Positions 51,082 to 60,277 of a stretch of 64,000 bases of DNA are shown here, piece after piece. Location: positions 1-64,000 of the forward strand of contig NZ_BCSG01000018.1 of assembly GCF_001570745.1 (NCBI RefSeq), written 5' to 3'. This DNA comes from Alicyclobacillus mali NBRC 102425 (lineage in GTDB: Bacteria > Bacillota > Bacilli > Alicyclobacillales > Alicyclobacillaceae). The position numbers and the translations under genes are program-made. Under the pieces are notes generated by a model, which was not told the DNA's origin, made no database searches, and saw only the letters and a list, made by a program, of their open reading frames with translations. Every line of letters begins with the position of its first letter. Position 1 is the stretch's first letter.

Positions 51082-53201
51082 TTTGCCACTTCCTTCTTCA
51101 ACTTGTCAATGTCGGGATACTCAATGCGCGCGTGGTAAATGCCTTTGAGCGTCTTCATGAATGCTCCGACCATCGCGTCGAGATCCTGCAGGGTCAGATC
51201 GCATTCGTCCAATTGCCCGTCCTGGAGGCGATCTCGGATGATCTTGCGGATGACGCCCTCCACGCGGTTGGGCGTCGGCCGCGACATGCTGCGGACCGCA
51301 GCCTCGACCGCGTCGCAGATCATGATGATGGCGCACTCGCGCGTCTTGGGCTTTGGGCCCGGGTATCGAAAGTCGTCCACGCGCACGGTTCCGTTTTTAT
51401 CCTGCTCCTTGGCCTTGTGATAAAAATACCACAAAATAGTCGTCCCGTGATGCGTGGCGCAAATATCCTGGATGGGCTTCGGAATCCCGGCCTTGCGCAG
51501 CATCTCGAGTCCATCCGAGACGTGCGACGTGATGATGAGGTGGCTGAGACTCGGCGCCACCTTGTCGTGCGGATTCTCCTTCGTCATCTGGTTCTCCACA
51601 AAGAACATGGGCCGCCTTGTCTTGCCGACATCGTGGTAATACGCGCCCACGCGGCACAGAAGTGGATCGGCCCCCACCAGTTCCGCCGCGGCCTCCGCAA
51701 GGTTGCCGACAATCAGGCTGTGGTGGTACGTGCCCGGGGCCTCGAGCAACACTTTCCGCAGCAGTGGATGATTCGGGTTCGACAGTTCGAGAAGCCGAAT
51801 GGGCGTGAGCAGACCAAACGCCGATTCGAAAAACGGCAAAATACCCATTGTCAGAATGGCCGCGAACACGCCGTTCAGCGCAGCCAGGCCCACATGCAGC
51901 GACAGCGCGTGCAGATCTGTCCCCCGGCTCGTTTCCAACAAGTAGAGCGCGATGACCGTGCCCATGTTCACCGCTGACACGATGAATCCCGCCCGCATGA
52001 ACGTCGCCCGGCTGGTGACGCGCGCAACGCTGTAGGCGCCGACGAGCGATCCGACGAAGCCGTAGAACACAAAATCGTAGTTCATCCCGAACGCAGCCCC
52101 GAGCAGAAACGAGAAGAAAAAGGCCGCCACCACAGCGAGGGACGAGTCCATCATCACCGTGATGAGCATCGCGCCAAGCGAGATGGGCAGCAGATACGGC
52201 GTCGACGTCGGCCCGCCCGCCTCGACAATCCACTTGGTCACCGCAATCAGGATGGCCATGAGGACGAACACGAGCCCCAGGATGCCAAGCATCAGGTTAT
52301 CCAGCCGGCGCCTCGGTGCCCTTCGCTCGACGTAGGCGGCGAGCATCGCGATTGAAAGCGCGATGAACACAGCGAAGCCAACCCCGACGCGAACGCTCGG
52401 ATACGCCGAATACAGTCCCACGTCCTTGAGCTTGCTGATGACGTCCTGCGTGACAACCTGGTTCTTCGCGACGATCACGTCGCCTTGATGAATCAAAACC
52501 GGCTGAACGCTCTCCGCGGCTTGCTCACGCGCCTCCTGCGTCGCCTGCGCCTGATACACCATGTTGGGCCGGAGCACGCTCACCGCGGTGTTCTGCACAA
52601 TCAGGGCCGCATCTCGATCCAGCCCGAGGTTGAGATTCACAATCTGCCTGTCCACAAGAAGCATCGACTGTTGCATCGAGTCGGCGTAAAACGGCTGACT
52701 CAGGATGGCCTGTACCACTTTCGCCGCGTCTTTCTCAAGCCCGGCGAGCCGCGCGGCAGGCTCGCCCAGCATCAGTTCCAGCGTCGAGGTGGACAGCCCT
52801 TGCGGCGCAACACGCCGCACCTCCGCCAGGCGCTCGGCCGGCGTCAGGTTCGGATTGCCGGCGGCCGATCTCGCCGCGTCAAACAGCCCGGCGAGTTGTT
52901 GCAGCGCGTCCGACAGCACCTGCGGCGACTGCGCGTACTGCTTCGGGACCTTCGCCTCTGCCGCCTGGCGTTTGGCTGCCGTCGCAGCCGTATCGACGGC
53001 CGTCACCGGGGCCACAACGGTCGTGGGGCTCACCTCTCCGACCGCGAAATGATACCGGGGAGGCATCATGCTCGACGCGAGAATTGCGAACAAGAGAACG
53101 CCGAGACCCGCGTATATCCACACGCGGATTCGCCGACTATGGCGAAACGCATCATCGTCCAGCCAGCGGCGAATGGCGTTACCCCATCCTGTCCACTTCA
53201 T
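51078..53201 (-). CDS. pgpH: 7TM-HD family phosphohydrolase (c-di-AMP phosphodiesterase PgpH)
   Basis: 707 residues: a TM helix, a large extracellular domain to about residue 270, seven helices, then a cytosolic HD domain with GTYHHSLIVGN, YYHDVGKTRRP and LIITSHVSDG. PgpH degrades the second messenger c-di-AMP in related Firmicutes. ATG 53201 is chosen since AAGGAG lies 10 bases before it; the ATG at 53210 touches the site. It follows phoH as in other Bacillales. Confidence 0.94.
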   Translation of the reverse strand: MKWTGWGNAIRRWLDDDAFRHSRRIRVWIYAGLGVLLFAILASSMMPPRYHFAVGEVSPTTVVAPVTAVDTAATAAKRQAAEAKVPKQYAQSPQVLSDALQQLAGLFDAARSAAGNPNLTPAERLAEVRRVAPQGLSTSTLELMLGEPAARLAGLEKDAAKVVQAILSQPFYADSMQQSMLLVDRQIVNLNLGLDRDAALIVQNTAVSVLRPNMVYQAQATQEAREQAAESVQPVLIHQGDVIVAKNQVVTQDVISKLKDVGLYSAYPSVRVGVGFAVFIALSIAMLAAYVERRAPRRRLDNLMLGILGLVFVLMAILIAVTKWIVEAGGPTSTPYLLPISLGAMLITVMMDSSLAVVAAFFFSFLLGAAFGMNYDFVFYGFVGSLVGAYSVARVTSRATFMRAGFIVSAVNMGTVIALYLLETSRGTDLHALSLHVGLAALNGVFAAILTMGILPFFESAFGLLTPIRLLELSNPNHPLLRKVLLEAPGTYHHSLIVGNLAEAAAELVGADPLLCRVGAYYHDVGKTRRPMFFVENQMTKENPHDKVAPSLSHLIITSHVSDGLEMLRKAGIPKPIQDICATHHGTTILWYFYHKAKEQDKNGTVRVDDFRYPGPKPKTRECAIIMICDAVEAAVRSMSRPTPNRVEGVIRKIIRDRLQDGQLDECDLTLQDLDAMVGAFMKTLKGIYHARIEYPDIDKLKKEVAK

Positions 53202-53234
53202 GACCAACATGCTCCTTGCGCTCGAGGCAGGGCC

Positions 53235-54206
53235 TCAGCCCTGCCTCGCCTGATCTTGTGCGTACGCGTCGATGATCTTTTGAACCAGATGATGCCTCAC
53301 GACGTCCGACGGGCTGAACGTGTGAAACGCGATACCCGGAATGCCTCGCAGCACGCGCTGCGCGTGCACCAACCCAGACAATCTGCCCGTCGGGAGGTCA
53401 ATTTGCGTCACATCGCCTGTGATGACCATTTTTGAGTGAAAGCCGAGGCGCGTGAGGAACATCTTCATCTGCTCAATGGTCGTGTTCTGCGCCTCGTCAA
53501 GGATGACGTAGCTGTCTTCAAGCGTGCGCCCGCGCATGTACGCAAGCGGCGCAATTTCAATGTTTCCGCGCTCGAGCGCGCGGATGACCTGCTCCTGCCC
53601 GTAGATATCGTGCAGCGCGTCGTACAAGGGCCGCAGATACGGATCGACCTTCTCCTGGAGATCCCCTGGGAGAAAGCCAAGCTTCTCGCCCGCTTCAACG
53701 GCGGGCCGCGTCAGCACAATCCGCTTGACCTCGCCGCGTTTTAGCGCCATCACGGCCATCGCCACCGCGAGATACGTCTTGCCCGTGCCGGCCGGTCCCA
53801 CGCCAAACACGATGTCGTTTCGACGGATGGCGTCGACATACCGCCGCTGGCCCAAGGTCTTGACCCGGATGGCCTTGCCCTTGTACGTCGTGCCGATTTC
53901 CGTCGTGTACACGTCGATCACGTCGTCGAGATCGCCCGCGTGCGCCATTTCAATCATGTATCGATAATCCGATTCGCCGAGTTGCATCCCGCGGCGAACC
54001 AAGGTGGTGACCACGCTCAACAGATGCTGCAGGCGCGAGACCTCGTCTTCGTCGCCCACGAACTGGATTTCCGTGCCGCGCACAATCACCTTTGCGGAAA
54101 ACGCCTGACTGAGCAGGTGCAAAAGCAAGTCGTTCGGCCCGAGTGCTTGCACCGCTTCCTCATTTGTAGGAAACACCCATTTCTTCGTCGCCGTCTGCTC
54201 AGCCAA
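53235..54206 (-). CDS. phoH: PhoH-like ATPase
   Basis: 323 residues, the usual PhoH length. Walker A is GVGPAGTGKTYLAVA, Walker B SYVILDEAQNTT, with GFLPGDLQEKVDPYLRP and MVITGDVTQIDLP. Function uncertain; linked to RNA metabolism and, with YbeY, to ribosome maturation. The likely start is TTG 54206 with GGGATGG upstream; no ATG or GTG fits between it and yqfD. Located 20 bases after yqfD. Confidence 0.93.
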   Translation of the reverse strand: MAEQTATKKWVFPTNEEAVQALGPNDLLLHLLSQAFSAKVIVRGTEIQFVGDEDEVSRLQHLLSVVTTLVRRGMQLGESDYRYMIEMAHAGDLDDVIDVYTTEIGTTYKGKAIRVKTLGQRRYVDAIRRNDIVFGVGPAGTGKTYLAVAMAVMALKRGEVKRIVLTRPAVEAGEKLGFLPGDLQEKVDPYLRPLYDALHDIYGQEQVIRALERGNIEIAPLAYMRGRTLEDSYVILDEAQNTTIEQMKMFLTRLGFHSKMVITGDVTQIDLPTGRLSGLVHAQRVLRGIPGIAFHTFSPSDVVRHHLVQKIIDAYAQDQARQG

Positions 54207-54225
54207 CGATGCACCATCCCCGTCC

Positions 54226-55440
54226 TTACGATTGCGCCGCGCCCTGGGACTTGAGCGGTTCTCCTGCCTCCGGGATGGGCGCGGGAGCGCCGATGTCCTG
54301 TTGGACGCGCGTGAGTATGGTCGCGTATAGAGTACCACGCTCGAGACGCTCCTGTAAAACCGACTGGCCCAGGATGACCATATCCCCGCCGGCAAGGGAC
54401 CGGACGTCGGAGGCTGCCATGACAAGTGCCTCCTGCTTGGCCGCCGCGACATCCAGGTTCCATACGGTGGGCTTGACCTCGTACAGCGTGGCGTGCACCC
54501 ACTGCACGGGCAATCTCCACGTTCCGATGTGCCAGTCGGTCTCGGCGTCGCGCTCGTAGACGCCCGAAGGCGCTTCTTGAAATCCCCACACGCGCAGTCG
54601 CGTGCCACCCACGGCGAGATACTCGCGTGAGACCGAAGCGCCGGTCAGTCCTTGTGTCGAGATCTGAAGCGGAATGGACACGTCGGACGTGTACCAAACC
54701 TCTGCGAACACGCTGCCGCTCGCAGGAACGCTGGGGCCGCGATCGGTCAACAGGCCGGAGATGAGCACCTGCCCCGGCTGCACGACTTGATTAGGCTTGA
54801 CCATCACGCGGCCGCGGGACGCCTGCACGTCGAGGATGACCCCCGGACGCGTTGCGACGATGTTGCACGGCGTCTGACTCGCTTGGGGAACACCCGGGAT
54901 CTTCGGAATCCCCCGCACCACCGCGACGGACCCTTTGACTTCCACCCCGACCCAGACGTAGTTCGGCGCCCGAGCCACCACGCGCTCCGCCAGCTCAGCA
55001 GGCTGCGCGAGGCGCGACTTCCACTGCCCCACCTCCAGCCCTGCCTCCGCTGCGGCCTGTCTCAATTCCGCTTCCTGATCCTCGCCCTCCGCGCCGACGA
55101 TCTCGACGCGCCACACGATGGACGAGAGCGCGTAGAGAATGGCGACGAACGCCAACGCGCCAGCGGCGAACGCCTTGCGCCTCCTCAACCGCCGCGCGAG
55201 AAACGGCGCGCCGTGTCGTTCGACGACGCGAAACCGCACGCCGAAGTCCCGCCGAGACGCCATCAGGCGGCGAAGCGCCGAAACACCCAACCGGAGCATC
55301 ACGCCGCCCGTGGCGAAGCGCACATCGCGCACAACCACGCCGTCTTGCTGCAGCCACGCGACGATGTGGCGCGCCCCAGGCCCCGTCACCCAGAGCGTCA
55401 CAGATCCGTTGAGAAACCACTCGAACCGGGAGTCGCTCAT
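54226..55440 (-). CDS. yqfD: Sporulation protein YqfD
   Basis: 404 residues with an N-terminal cytosolic part and one membrane helix near residue 95 (AFAAGALAFVAILYALSSIV), then a long extracytoplasmic region. The family is expressed in the mother cell and needed for efficient sporulation; the mechanism is unknown. ATG 55440 overlaps the yqfC stop (ATGA). Followed by phoH, as in B. subtilis. Confidence 0.92.
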   Translation of the reverse strand: MSDSRFEWFLNGSVTLWVTGPGARHIVAWLQQDGVVVRDVRFATGGVMLRLGVSALRRLMASRRDFGVRFRVVERHGAPFLARRLRRRKAFAAGALAFVAILYALSSIVWRVEIVGAEGEDQEAELRQAAAEAGLEVGQWKSRLAQPAELAERVVARAPNYVWVGVEVKGSVAVVRGIPKIPGVPQASQTPCNIVATRPGVILDVQASRGRVMVKPNQVVQPGQVLISGLLTDRGPSVPASGSVFAEVWYTSDVSIPLQISTQGLTGASVSREYLAVGGTRLRVWGFQEAPSGVYERDAETDWHIGTWRLPVQWVHATLYEVKPTVWNLDVAAAKQEALVMAASDVRSLAGGDMVILGQSVLQERLERGTLYATILTRVQQDIGAPAPIPEAGEPLKSQGAAQS

Positions 55441-55721
55441 TGCGCGCCACCCCCAAAGCTCAGGTGGCGAACGCGACCCACGGCGTGAATTTCCCGCTCC
55501 GTCACGAGTTTGATGACGAACGACTCTCCCTCGATCTCGACGACCCGATCGCCGAGATCGCACGAGATCCGGTCCGATGAAACCTCGAGCAGCGCCTTCG
55601 CGCCCTCGATCATCACGTCGTCGCCCACGATAGTCACTCGAGCCACGGCTTCGACGGTGTCGGGCGGAAGGCGCAGCACCTCGCCCGCGCGCCGCTTGAT
55701 TGAAGACGTCCATCCCGGCAT
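55437..55721 (-). CDS. yqfC: Sporulation protein YqfC (YabP family)
   Basis: 94 residues, YabP/YqfC family (DTVEAVARVTIVGDDVMIEG, LLEVSSDRISCDLGDRVVEI). Mother-cell sporulation protein of unknown mechanism, always paired with yqfD. ATG 55721 follows GGAGG by 8 bases; the ATG at 55775 lacks a site. First gene of the yqfC-to-recO operon. Confidence 0.92.
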   Translation of the reverse strand: MPGWTSSIKRRAGEVLRLPPDTVEAVARVTIVGDDVMIEGAKALLEVSSDRISCDLGDRVVEIEGESFVIKLVTEREIHAVGRVRHLSFGGGAQ

Positions 55722-55799
55722 GGCCCATTCCTCCCCCTGGATGACTATGCGAGACAGGCTCGCAATAACACCCATCGGGATGAGCCCGAGAAATGAACG

Positions 55800-55828
55800 G
55801 AGGAGCCGTCCTCAGAGAACGGCTCCTC
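55800..55828 (-). terminator. Hairpin between yqeY and yqfC
   Basis: GAGGAGCCGT / ACGGCTCCTC, 10-base stem and 9-base loop, followed on the minus strand by TTCATTTCTC. It lies 25 bases past the yqeY stop and should end the rpsU-yqeY transcript. Confidence 0.7.
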
Positions 55829-55852
55829 GTGTATTCGGGTGTTCACCCACCC

Positions 55853-56296
55853 TTATGCGAGCAGGCGCTCGACGATTTGCTGGACGCGACGGCCGTCCGC
55901 GCGCCCGCGCACCTCGGGCATCAGCTCGCGCATCACCTTGCCCATGTCGGCCTTTCCGACGGCGCCGACCCGCGCCATCACGTCCTTGGCCAACTGTTCG
56001 ATCTCGTCGTCGCCGAGCTGCGCCGGCAAGTAAGACTCGAGCACGGCGATTTCCTGCTCGGCCTGTTCAATGAGATCCGTCCGTTTTGCTTCCTGAAACG
56101 CCTGGAGGGAATCTCGGCGCTGCTTGATCTCCTTCTGAATGACGGCCAGCGCGTCCTCATCCGTCAGCGCTCGACCCAGCTCGATTTCTCGATTCTTGGC
56201 AGCCGATTTCACCATCCGGATGACCGAGAGCCGGACCTTGTCCTTGTCTCGCATCGCCTGCTTGAGGTCCTCATTCAGCTGATCAAGGATGGCCAT
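55853..56296 (-). CDS. yqeY: YqeY/GatB-like protein
   Basis: 147 residues, all-helical YqeY family related to the tail domain of GatB (QLNEDLKQAMRDKDKVRLSV, YLPAQLGDDEIEQLAKDVM, ending GRADGRRVQQIVERLL). Suggested to interact with tRNA or its amidotransferase, unproven. ATG 56296 follows GGGAGG. Located 22 bases after rpsU, the standard pair. Confidence 0.93.
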   Translation of the reverse strand: MAILDQLNEDLKQAMRDKDKVRLSVIRMVKSAAKNREIELGRALTDEDALAVIQKEIKQRRDSLQAFQEAKRTDLIEQAEQEIAVLESYLPAQLGDDEIEQLAKDVMARVGAVGKADMGKVMRELMPEVRGRADGRRVQQIVERLLA

Positions 56297-56318
56297 GCTT
56301 GGATCCTCCCGATTCGCC

Positions 56319-56501
56319 TCAGTAGCTGCGGCGGCGCTTGCGCTGGGCTGCCTGGGCCTTCTTCTTGCGCGCGACACTCGGCTTCTCGTAATGCTCGCGT
56401 TTGCGAACCTCCGCCAACACGCCATCGCGGGCCATCTGCTTTTTGAAGCGTCGCAGCGCGCTGTCGATGGATTCATTCTTGCGCAGACGGACTTCCGACA
56501 T
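56319..56501 (-). CDS. rpsU: 30S ribosomal protein S21
   Basis: 60 residues, basic, with the S21 pattern [20 protein letters not shown] and the Lys/Arg-rich tail [18 protein letters not shown] 56501 follows GGGGAGGGG; the earlier frame start lies within that site region. First gene of rpsU-yqeY. Confidence 0.97.
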   Translation of the reverse strand: MSEVRLRKNESIDSALRRFKKQMARDGVLAEVRKREHYEKPSVARKKKAQAAQRKRRRSY

Positions 56502-56621
56502 GAGATCCCCTCCCCCCGGACACATCAGTTGTCGCCATTATAGTACAGCAGGAAATGCTCGTCAAACACGCATGCCGCCCCGGTTGAGCGCATAGGTTGT
56601 CCTAGAACGGGAGGGAGGCGC

Positions 56622-57557
56622 ATGATCACCCACATCTTCGCCACCGCCCTCGCACTCGTTGCCTTCCTCGGCGGCCTGCGCCTCATGCGGTCCGGCTTCG
56701 AGCGCATGGCAGAAGGGCGCCTGGCGCGCCTCATTCGGACGGCCGCGTCGACGCCGACGCGCGGGATGGTCACCGGAGCCGTGAGCACGGCGCTGCTTCA
56801 GTCCTCCGGGGCAGTGACCGCCATCACGGTCGGACTCGTCGCCGCCGGAAGCCTGGATTTCGCGAGCGGCCTAGGACTGGTCCTCGGTGCCAACGTGGGC
56901 ACGACCATCACACCCCAACTCCTGAACCTGAATCTCTGGGGCATCGTGCTCCCAGCCCTCGCGGCAGGCCTCGCGCTCTCTCTGCACCCTCGTCTCAAAC
57001 ATCGACCGCTGGGCGAAGGACTTGTTGGATTTTCCTGCATCTTCATCGCGCTTCAGGCGCTTACCAGCGCGCTGCGCCCCCTCGCGATGGCCCCCTTCTT
57101 CCACCAGGCGCTCGCCGGCGCTGGGCGCAACATCCTGCTCGCGTCACTCGCCGGCTGTGCTCTGAGCGCGCTCGTCCAGTCCTCAACCGCCACAACGGTC
57201 ATCGCCATGGCGCTCGTCGGCGGGCACATGATCCCCCTGGAAGGCGGGATCGCCATCTCACTTGGCGCCAACATCGGCACCTGTCTCACGTCGGTCATCG
57301 CGGCCATCGGCACGCCGCGCCCCGCGCAGCGCATCGCACTCGCCCACGTGCTCCTGAACACCATGGGCGTCGCGGCGTTTCTTCCTATCCTGCATCCCTT
57401 CGCGAGCGCGGTGTCCCTCGCGTCGGCTTCACCCGCTCAGGCGGTGGCCAACGCCAATACCGCGTTCAACGCCATCTGCACGCTCGCGGCTTGGCCGTTC
57501 GTGCGCCAGTTCGCTCGTCTCCTCACGTGGATGCTGCCGGATCCGCGCACGGCCTGA
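56622..57557 (+). CDS. yqeW: Na/Pi cotransporter II-type membrane protein (YqeW/NptA family)
   Basis: 311 residues with two inverted repeats each holding a QSS motif (ALLQSSGAVTAITVG and ALVQSSTATTVIAMA) and LGANVGTTITPQLL / LGANIGTCLTSVIAA. Probably a sodium-coupled phosphate transporter or exporter. It lacks the C-terminal PhoU-like domain of longer family members. ATG 56622 follows GGGAGGGAGG. It is the only plus-strand gene in this block. Confidence 0.9.
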   Translation: MITHIFATALALVAFLGGLRLMRSGFERMAEGRLARLIRTAASTPTRGMVTGAVSTALLQSSGAVTAITVGLVAAGSLDFASGLGLVLGANVGTTITPQLLNLNLWGIVLPALAAGLALSLHPRLKHRPLGEGLVGFSCIFIALQALTSALRPLAMAPFFHQALAGAGRNILLASLAGCALSALVQSSTATTVIAMALVGGHMIPLEGGIAISLGANIGTCLTSVIAAIGTPRPAQRIALAHVLLNTMGVAAFLPILHPFASAVSLASASPAQAVANANTAFNAICTLAAWPFVRQFARLLTWMLPDPRTA

Positions 57558-57562
57558 TAGCA

Positions 57563-58861
57563 TCAGGCCTCGTCCAGCAACTTGAGCGCGGACGACGTGC
57601 CGAGCCGGTCCGCGCCAAACCGGAGCAGGTTGCGCGCCGCCGCCCTCGTGCGAATGCCGCCGCTCGCCTTCACACCCGCGCTGCCGGCGACCGCGATGGC
57701 CATAAGCGCGACGTCCGCTGGGCGCGCGCCCGCCCGGTGATACCCGGTCGACGTTTTGACAAAGTCGGCGCCCACCGCCGCCGACACCAAGGCGCCCTTG
57801 ACCACGGCGTCCGGCCCGAGCGCGCTCGTCTCCAGAATCACCTTGACCCAAACGGCGGGAGACCTGAGCCGCGCGGCCTCGACCACCGCCCGCACCGCCT
57901 GCGCATACGTCCACACGCCCCCTTCGGCCAGCGCGCCGATGGGCCCTACCATGTCGATCTCGTCCGCCCCCGCGGCGACGGCCTCGAGCGCCTCCTGCCG
58001 CATGGCGTTCGCGCTCTGTGTCCCGTGCGGAAAGCCAATGACCGTGCACACCCGGACGCCGCTTGCCGCCATCGCCCGCTTCGCCAGAGGCACGTGGCGC
58101 GGAGAGATGCACACCATCGGAAGGTTGTGTTGGATGGCCTCCAGGCACAGGTTTTGCACGTCGATCTCGCTCGCCTCGGGTTTCAGCAGCGTCGACTCGA
58201 TGGCCGCCCTCACGGCAGCTTGCGTCACCTCGCGAGGCAGCTGAAGGCTCTGTGGTTTCGGCAGAGGCAACTCTGGGAAGGTCACGGCCAACTCCTCGCG
58301 GCACGCCTCCACCAGTTTCCGAGTCGCAGGCTCTGCCTCGCGCCACGCCGCGACCAGATCATCCCAAGGCTCGTCCGGCCCGAGCGCCCGCCACGCCTCC
58401 TCGAGCCGCCCATCTCGCCACGCGAGAAGCGCCTCCGCCTTCTGAAACACAAACCGCCAGTTCGCGTAGCCGCGCTCGTCGTGGCGCCGCCTCGCCTCGT
58501 CCCACGGCAAAAAGTACGCCCCGTTCACTTCCTCGGCCTGGTGCACCGGCTCGGAGCCGTCTTCGGCCACCATGAGAAAGAGCCGCACCTGCTTGCGCAC
58601 CGGCTCGCCACCGCGCTCGATGAGGTACTCCACGCGCCCGATGTCGCCCGCGATGCGCCCGATGACCCCCGTCTCCTCCTGGACCTCGCGCAGCGCCGCC
58701 TGCTCCCACGATTCGCCGGGCTCGAGGTGTCCCTTGGGAAAGGACACCTTGCCGTACTGATCGTCAATGAGGAGCACCTCGCGCGCCCCGTTTCGCTCGC
58801 GCACCACGACGCCCCCAGCTGCCCGCTCCACGCGCATCGTCACGATGTCATCCGCCCCCAT
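57563..58861 (-). CDS. deoC: Nudix hydrolase - deoxyribose-phosphate aldolase fusion
   Basis: 432 residues. Residues 9-140 are a Nudix domain with a perfect box GHLEPGESWEQAALREVQEE at 44-63 (GX5EX7REUXEEXGU). Residues 140-205 are a helical linker. Residues 208-432 are DeoC: Asp303 in EIDMVGPIG, Schiff-base Lys369 in DFVKTSTGYHRAG and Lys398 in GVKASGGIRT. DeoC cleaves deoxyribose 5-phosphate to glyceraldehyde 3-phosphate and acetaldehyde. The start overlaps the mtaB end; GTG 58843 or ATG 58837 could also serve. No frame break separates the parts. Confidence 0.9.
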   Translation of the reverse strand: MGADDIVTMRVERAAGGVVVRERNGAREVLLIDDQYGKVSFPKGHLEPGESWEQAALREVQEETGVIGRIAGDIGRVEYLIERGGEPVRKQVRLFLMVAEDGSEPVHQAEEVNGAYFLPWDEARRRHDERGYANWRFVFQKAEALLAWRDGRLEEAWRALGPDEPWDDLVAAWREAEPATRKLVEACREELAVTFPELPLPKPQSLQLPREVTQAAVRAAIESTLLKPEASEIDVQNLCLEAIQHNLPMVCISPRHVPLAKRAMAASGVRVCTVIGFPHGTQSANAMRQEALEAVAAGADEIDMVGPIGALAEGGVWTYAQAVRAVVEAARLRSPAVWVKVILETSALGPDAVVKGALVSAAVGADFVKTSTGYHRAGARPADVALMAIAVAGSAGVKASGGIRTRAAARNLLRFGADRLGTSSALKLLDEA

Positions 58862-60273
58862 TCCATCGCCTGCTCTTCGCCAGGCGCCTGCTCTTCGTCG
58901 GGGAACGTCACCTGCTCGAGAAAAACGGCCCGGTGCACGCCCGGCCCGACGCCTGTCATCCGGACGCGGATGACCTCGCCGACCATCGACTCCAGCGGCA
59001 CGCCCGAGGGCGCCTCGAACGCCACGCGAAGGTAGTGGCCGTCGTAGCCCACGAGCATGCGGGACGCCTCCGGCAGGTGGCTGTACGCGCGGCGCGCCTC
59101 GTCGTCCGCCGAGGCGAGCGGCGACTCCGCGATGACCTCGAGATCCCGCCCCACGAACGATGCGGCGTACGCCTGGCGGAGATCGTCTCCGAGCGCGATC
59201 ATCCGCGCGACGCGCTCGCGCTTGACGTCCTCCGGCACCTGATCCTTGAACTTGTACGCCGCAGTGCCCCGCCGCGGGGAGTACGGAAACACGTGCAGCT
59301 GCGCGTACCCCTGCGCGCGCACAAACGCGTACGTCTCCTCGAACTGCTCGTCCGTCTCGCCCGGAAAGCCGACGATCACGTCCGTCGTCACGGCGAGATC
59401 GGGCAGACGGCGGCGAAGCTCCCGGAGCGTGTCGGCGTACTCGGCGGTCGTGTAATGCCGGTGCATCCGCCGAAGCACCGGATCGGAGCCCGCCTGAAGC
59501 GGGATATGCAAGTGCGGCACGACCTTATTCGACGCCGCGAGCACGTCCATCAGGCGATGGTCGATTTCGCTCGCCTCAATCGAGCTAATCCGGATGCGAA
59601 ACGGCAGGTCGATGCGCTCGAGCTCGACCAGCAGATCCGCCAGGCGATAATGCTCAAAGTCCTCGCCATAGCCACCCGTGTGGATGCCCGTCAGCACGAT
59701 CTCGCGATAGCCGGCACGCGCCAGCTTCGTGGCCTGCTGCACGACGTTCTCCGGCTTGCGGCTGCGGATGAGCCCTCGCGCGCGCGGAATGATGCAAAAC
59801 GTGCAGAAGTTGTTGCAGCCGTCCTGGATCTTGAGGTTGGCCCGAGACCGCTCCTCGAAGTACGGCACGTCGAGTTCGTCGAACTCGTTCGCCTTCATGA
59901 TGTTGCCGACCGCCAGATACGGCTTCCGCTCCGCGAGGACGGCCTCGACGTGATCGACAATTTTCGACTTCTGATCGTTGCCCACAACCAGGTCCACGCC
60001 CTGAATGCGCGCGATCTCGTCAGGCGCAATCTGCGCATAGCAGCCCGTGACCACCACGACCGCGTCCGAATTCGTGCGGACGGCGCGCCGGATCATCTGC
60101 CGACTCTTGCGATCGCCCGTGTGCGTGACGGTGCACGTGTTGACCACGTACACGTCCGCCACGCTGTCAAACGGCACCTGCGTGTAGCCGCGCCGCTTGA
60201 ACGTCTGCCATATCCCCTCGGTGTCATAGAAGTTCACCTTGCAGCCCAAGGTGTGAAATGCCACCGTAGGCAC
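58840..60273 (-). CDS. mtaB: tRNA t6A37 methylthiotransferase MtaB
   Basis: 477 residues. The N-terminal UPF0004 domain has three cysteines (TLGCKVN, NTCTVT, VTGCYAQ), the radical SAM core the motif CNNFCTFC, and a C-terminal TRAM domain ends near residue 455. It makes ms2t6A in tRNAs reading ANN codons. GTG 60273 follows GGGAGG by 8 bases; the frame open upstream lies in rsmE. It overlaps the Nudix-DeoC start by 22 bases. Confidence 0.95.
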   Translation of the reverse strand: MPTVAFHTLGCKVNFYDTEGIWQTFKRRGYTQVPFDSVADVYVVNTCTVTHTGDRKSRQMIRRAVRTNSDAVVVVTGCYAQIAPDEIARIQGVDLVVGNDQKSKIVDHVEAVLAERKPYLAVGNIMKANEFDELDVPYFEERSRANLKIQDGCNNFCTFCIIPRARGLIRSRKPENVVQQATKLARAGYREIVLTGIHTGGYGEDFEHYRLADLLVELERIDLPFRIRISSIEASEIDHRLMDVLAASNKVVPHLHIPLQAGSDPVLRRMHRHYTTAEYADTLRELRRRLPDLAVTTDVIVGFPGETDEQFEETYAFVRAQGYAQLHVFPYSPRRGTAAYKFKDQVPEDVKRERVARMIALGDDLRQAYAASFVGRDLEVIAESPLASADDEARRAYSHLPEASRMLVGYDGHYLRVAFEAPSGVPLESMVGEVIRVRMTGVGPGVHRAVFLEQVTFPDEEQAPGEEQAMEWGRMTS

Positions 60274-60277
60274 ATTC

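Noticed and set aside
54210-54608. N-terminal extension of PhoH
   Set aside because: It overlaps yqfD on the same strand in another frame and is basic and low in complexity.
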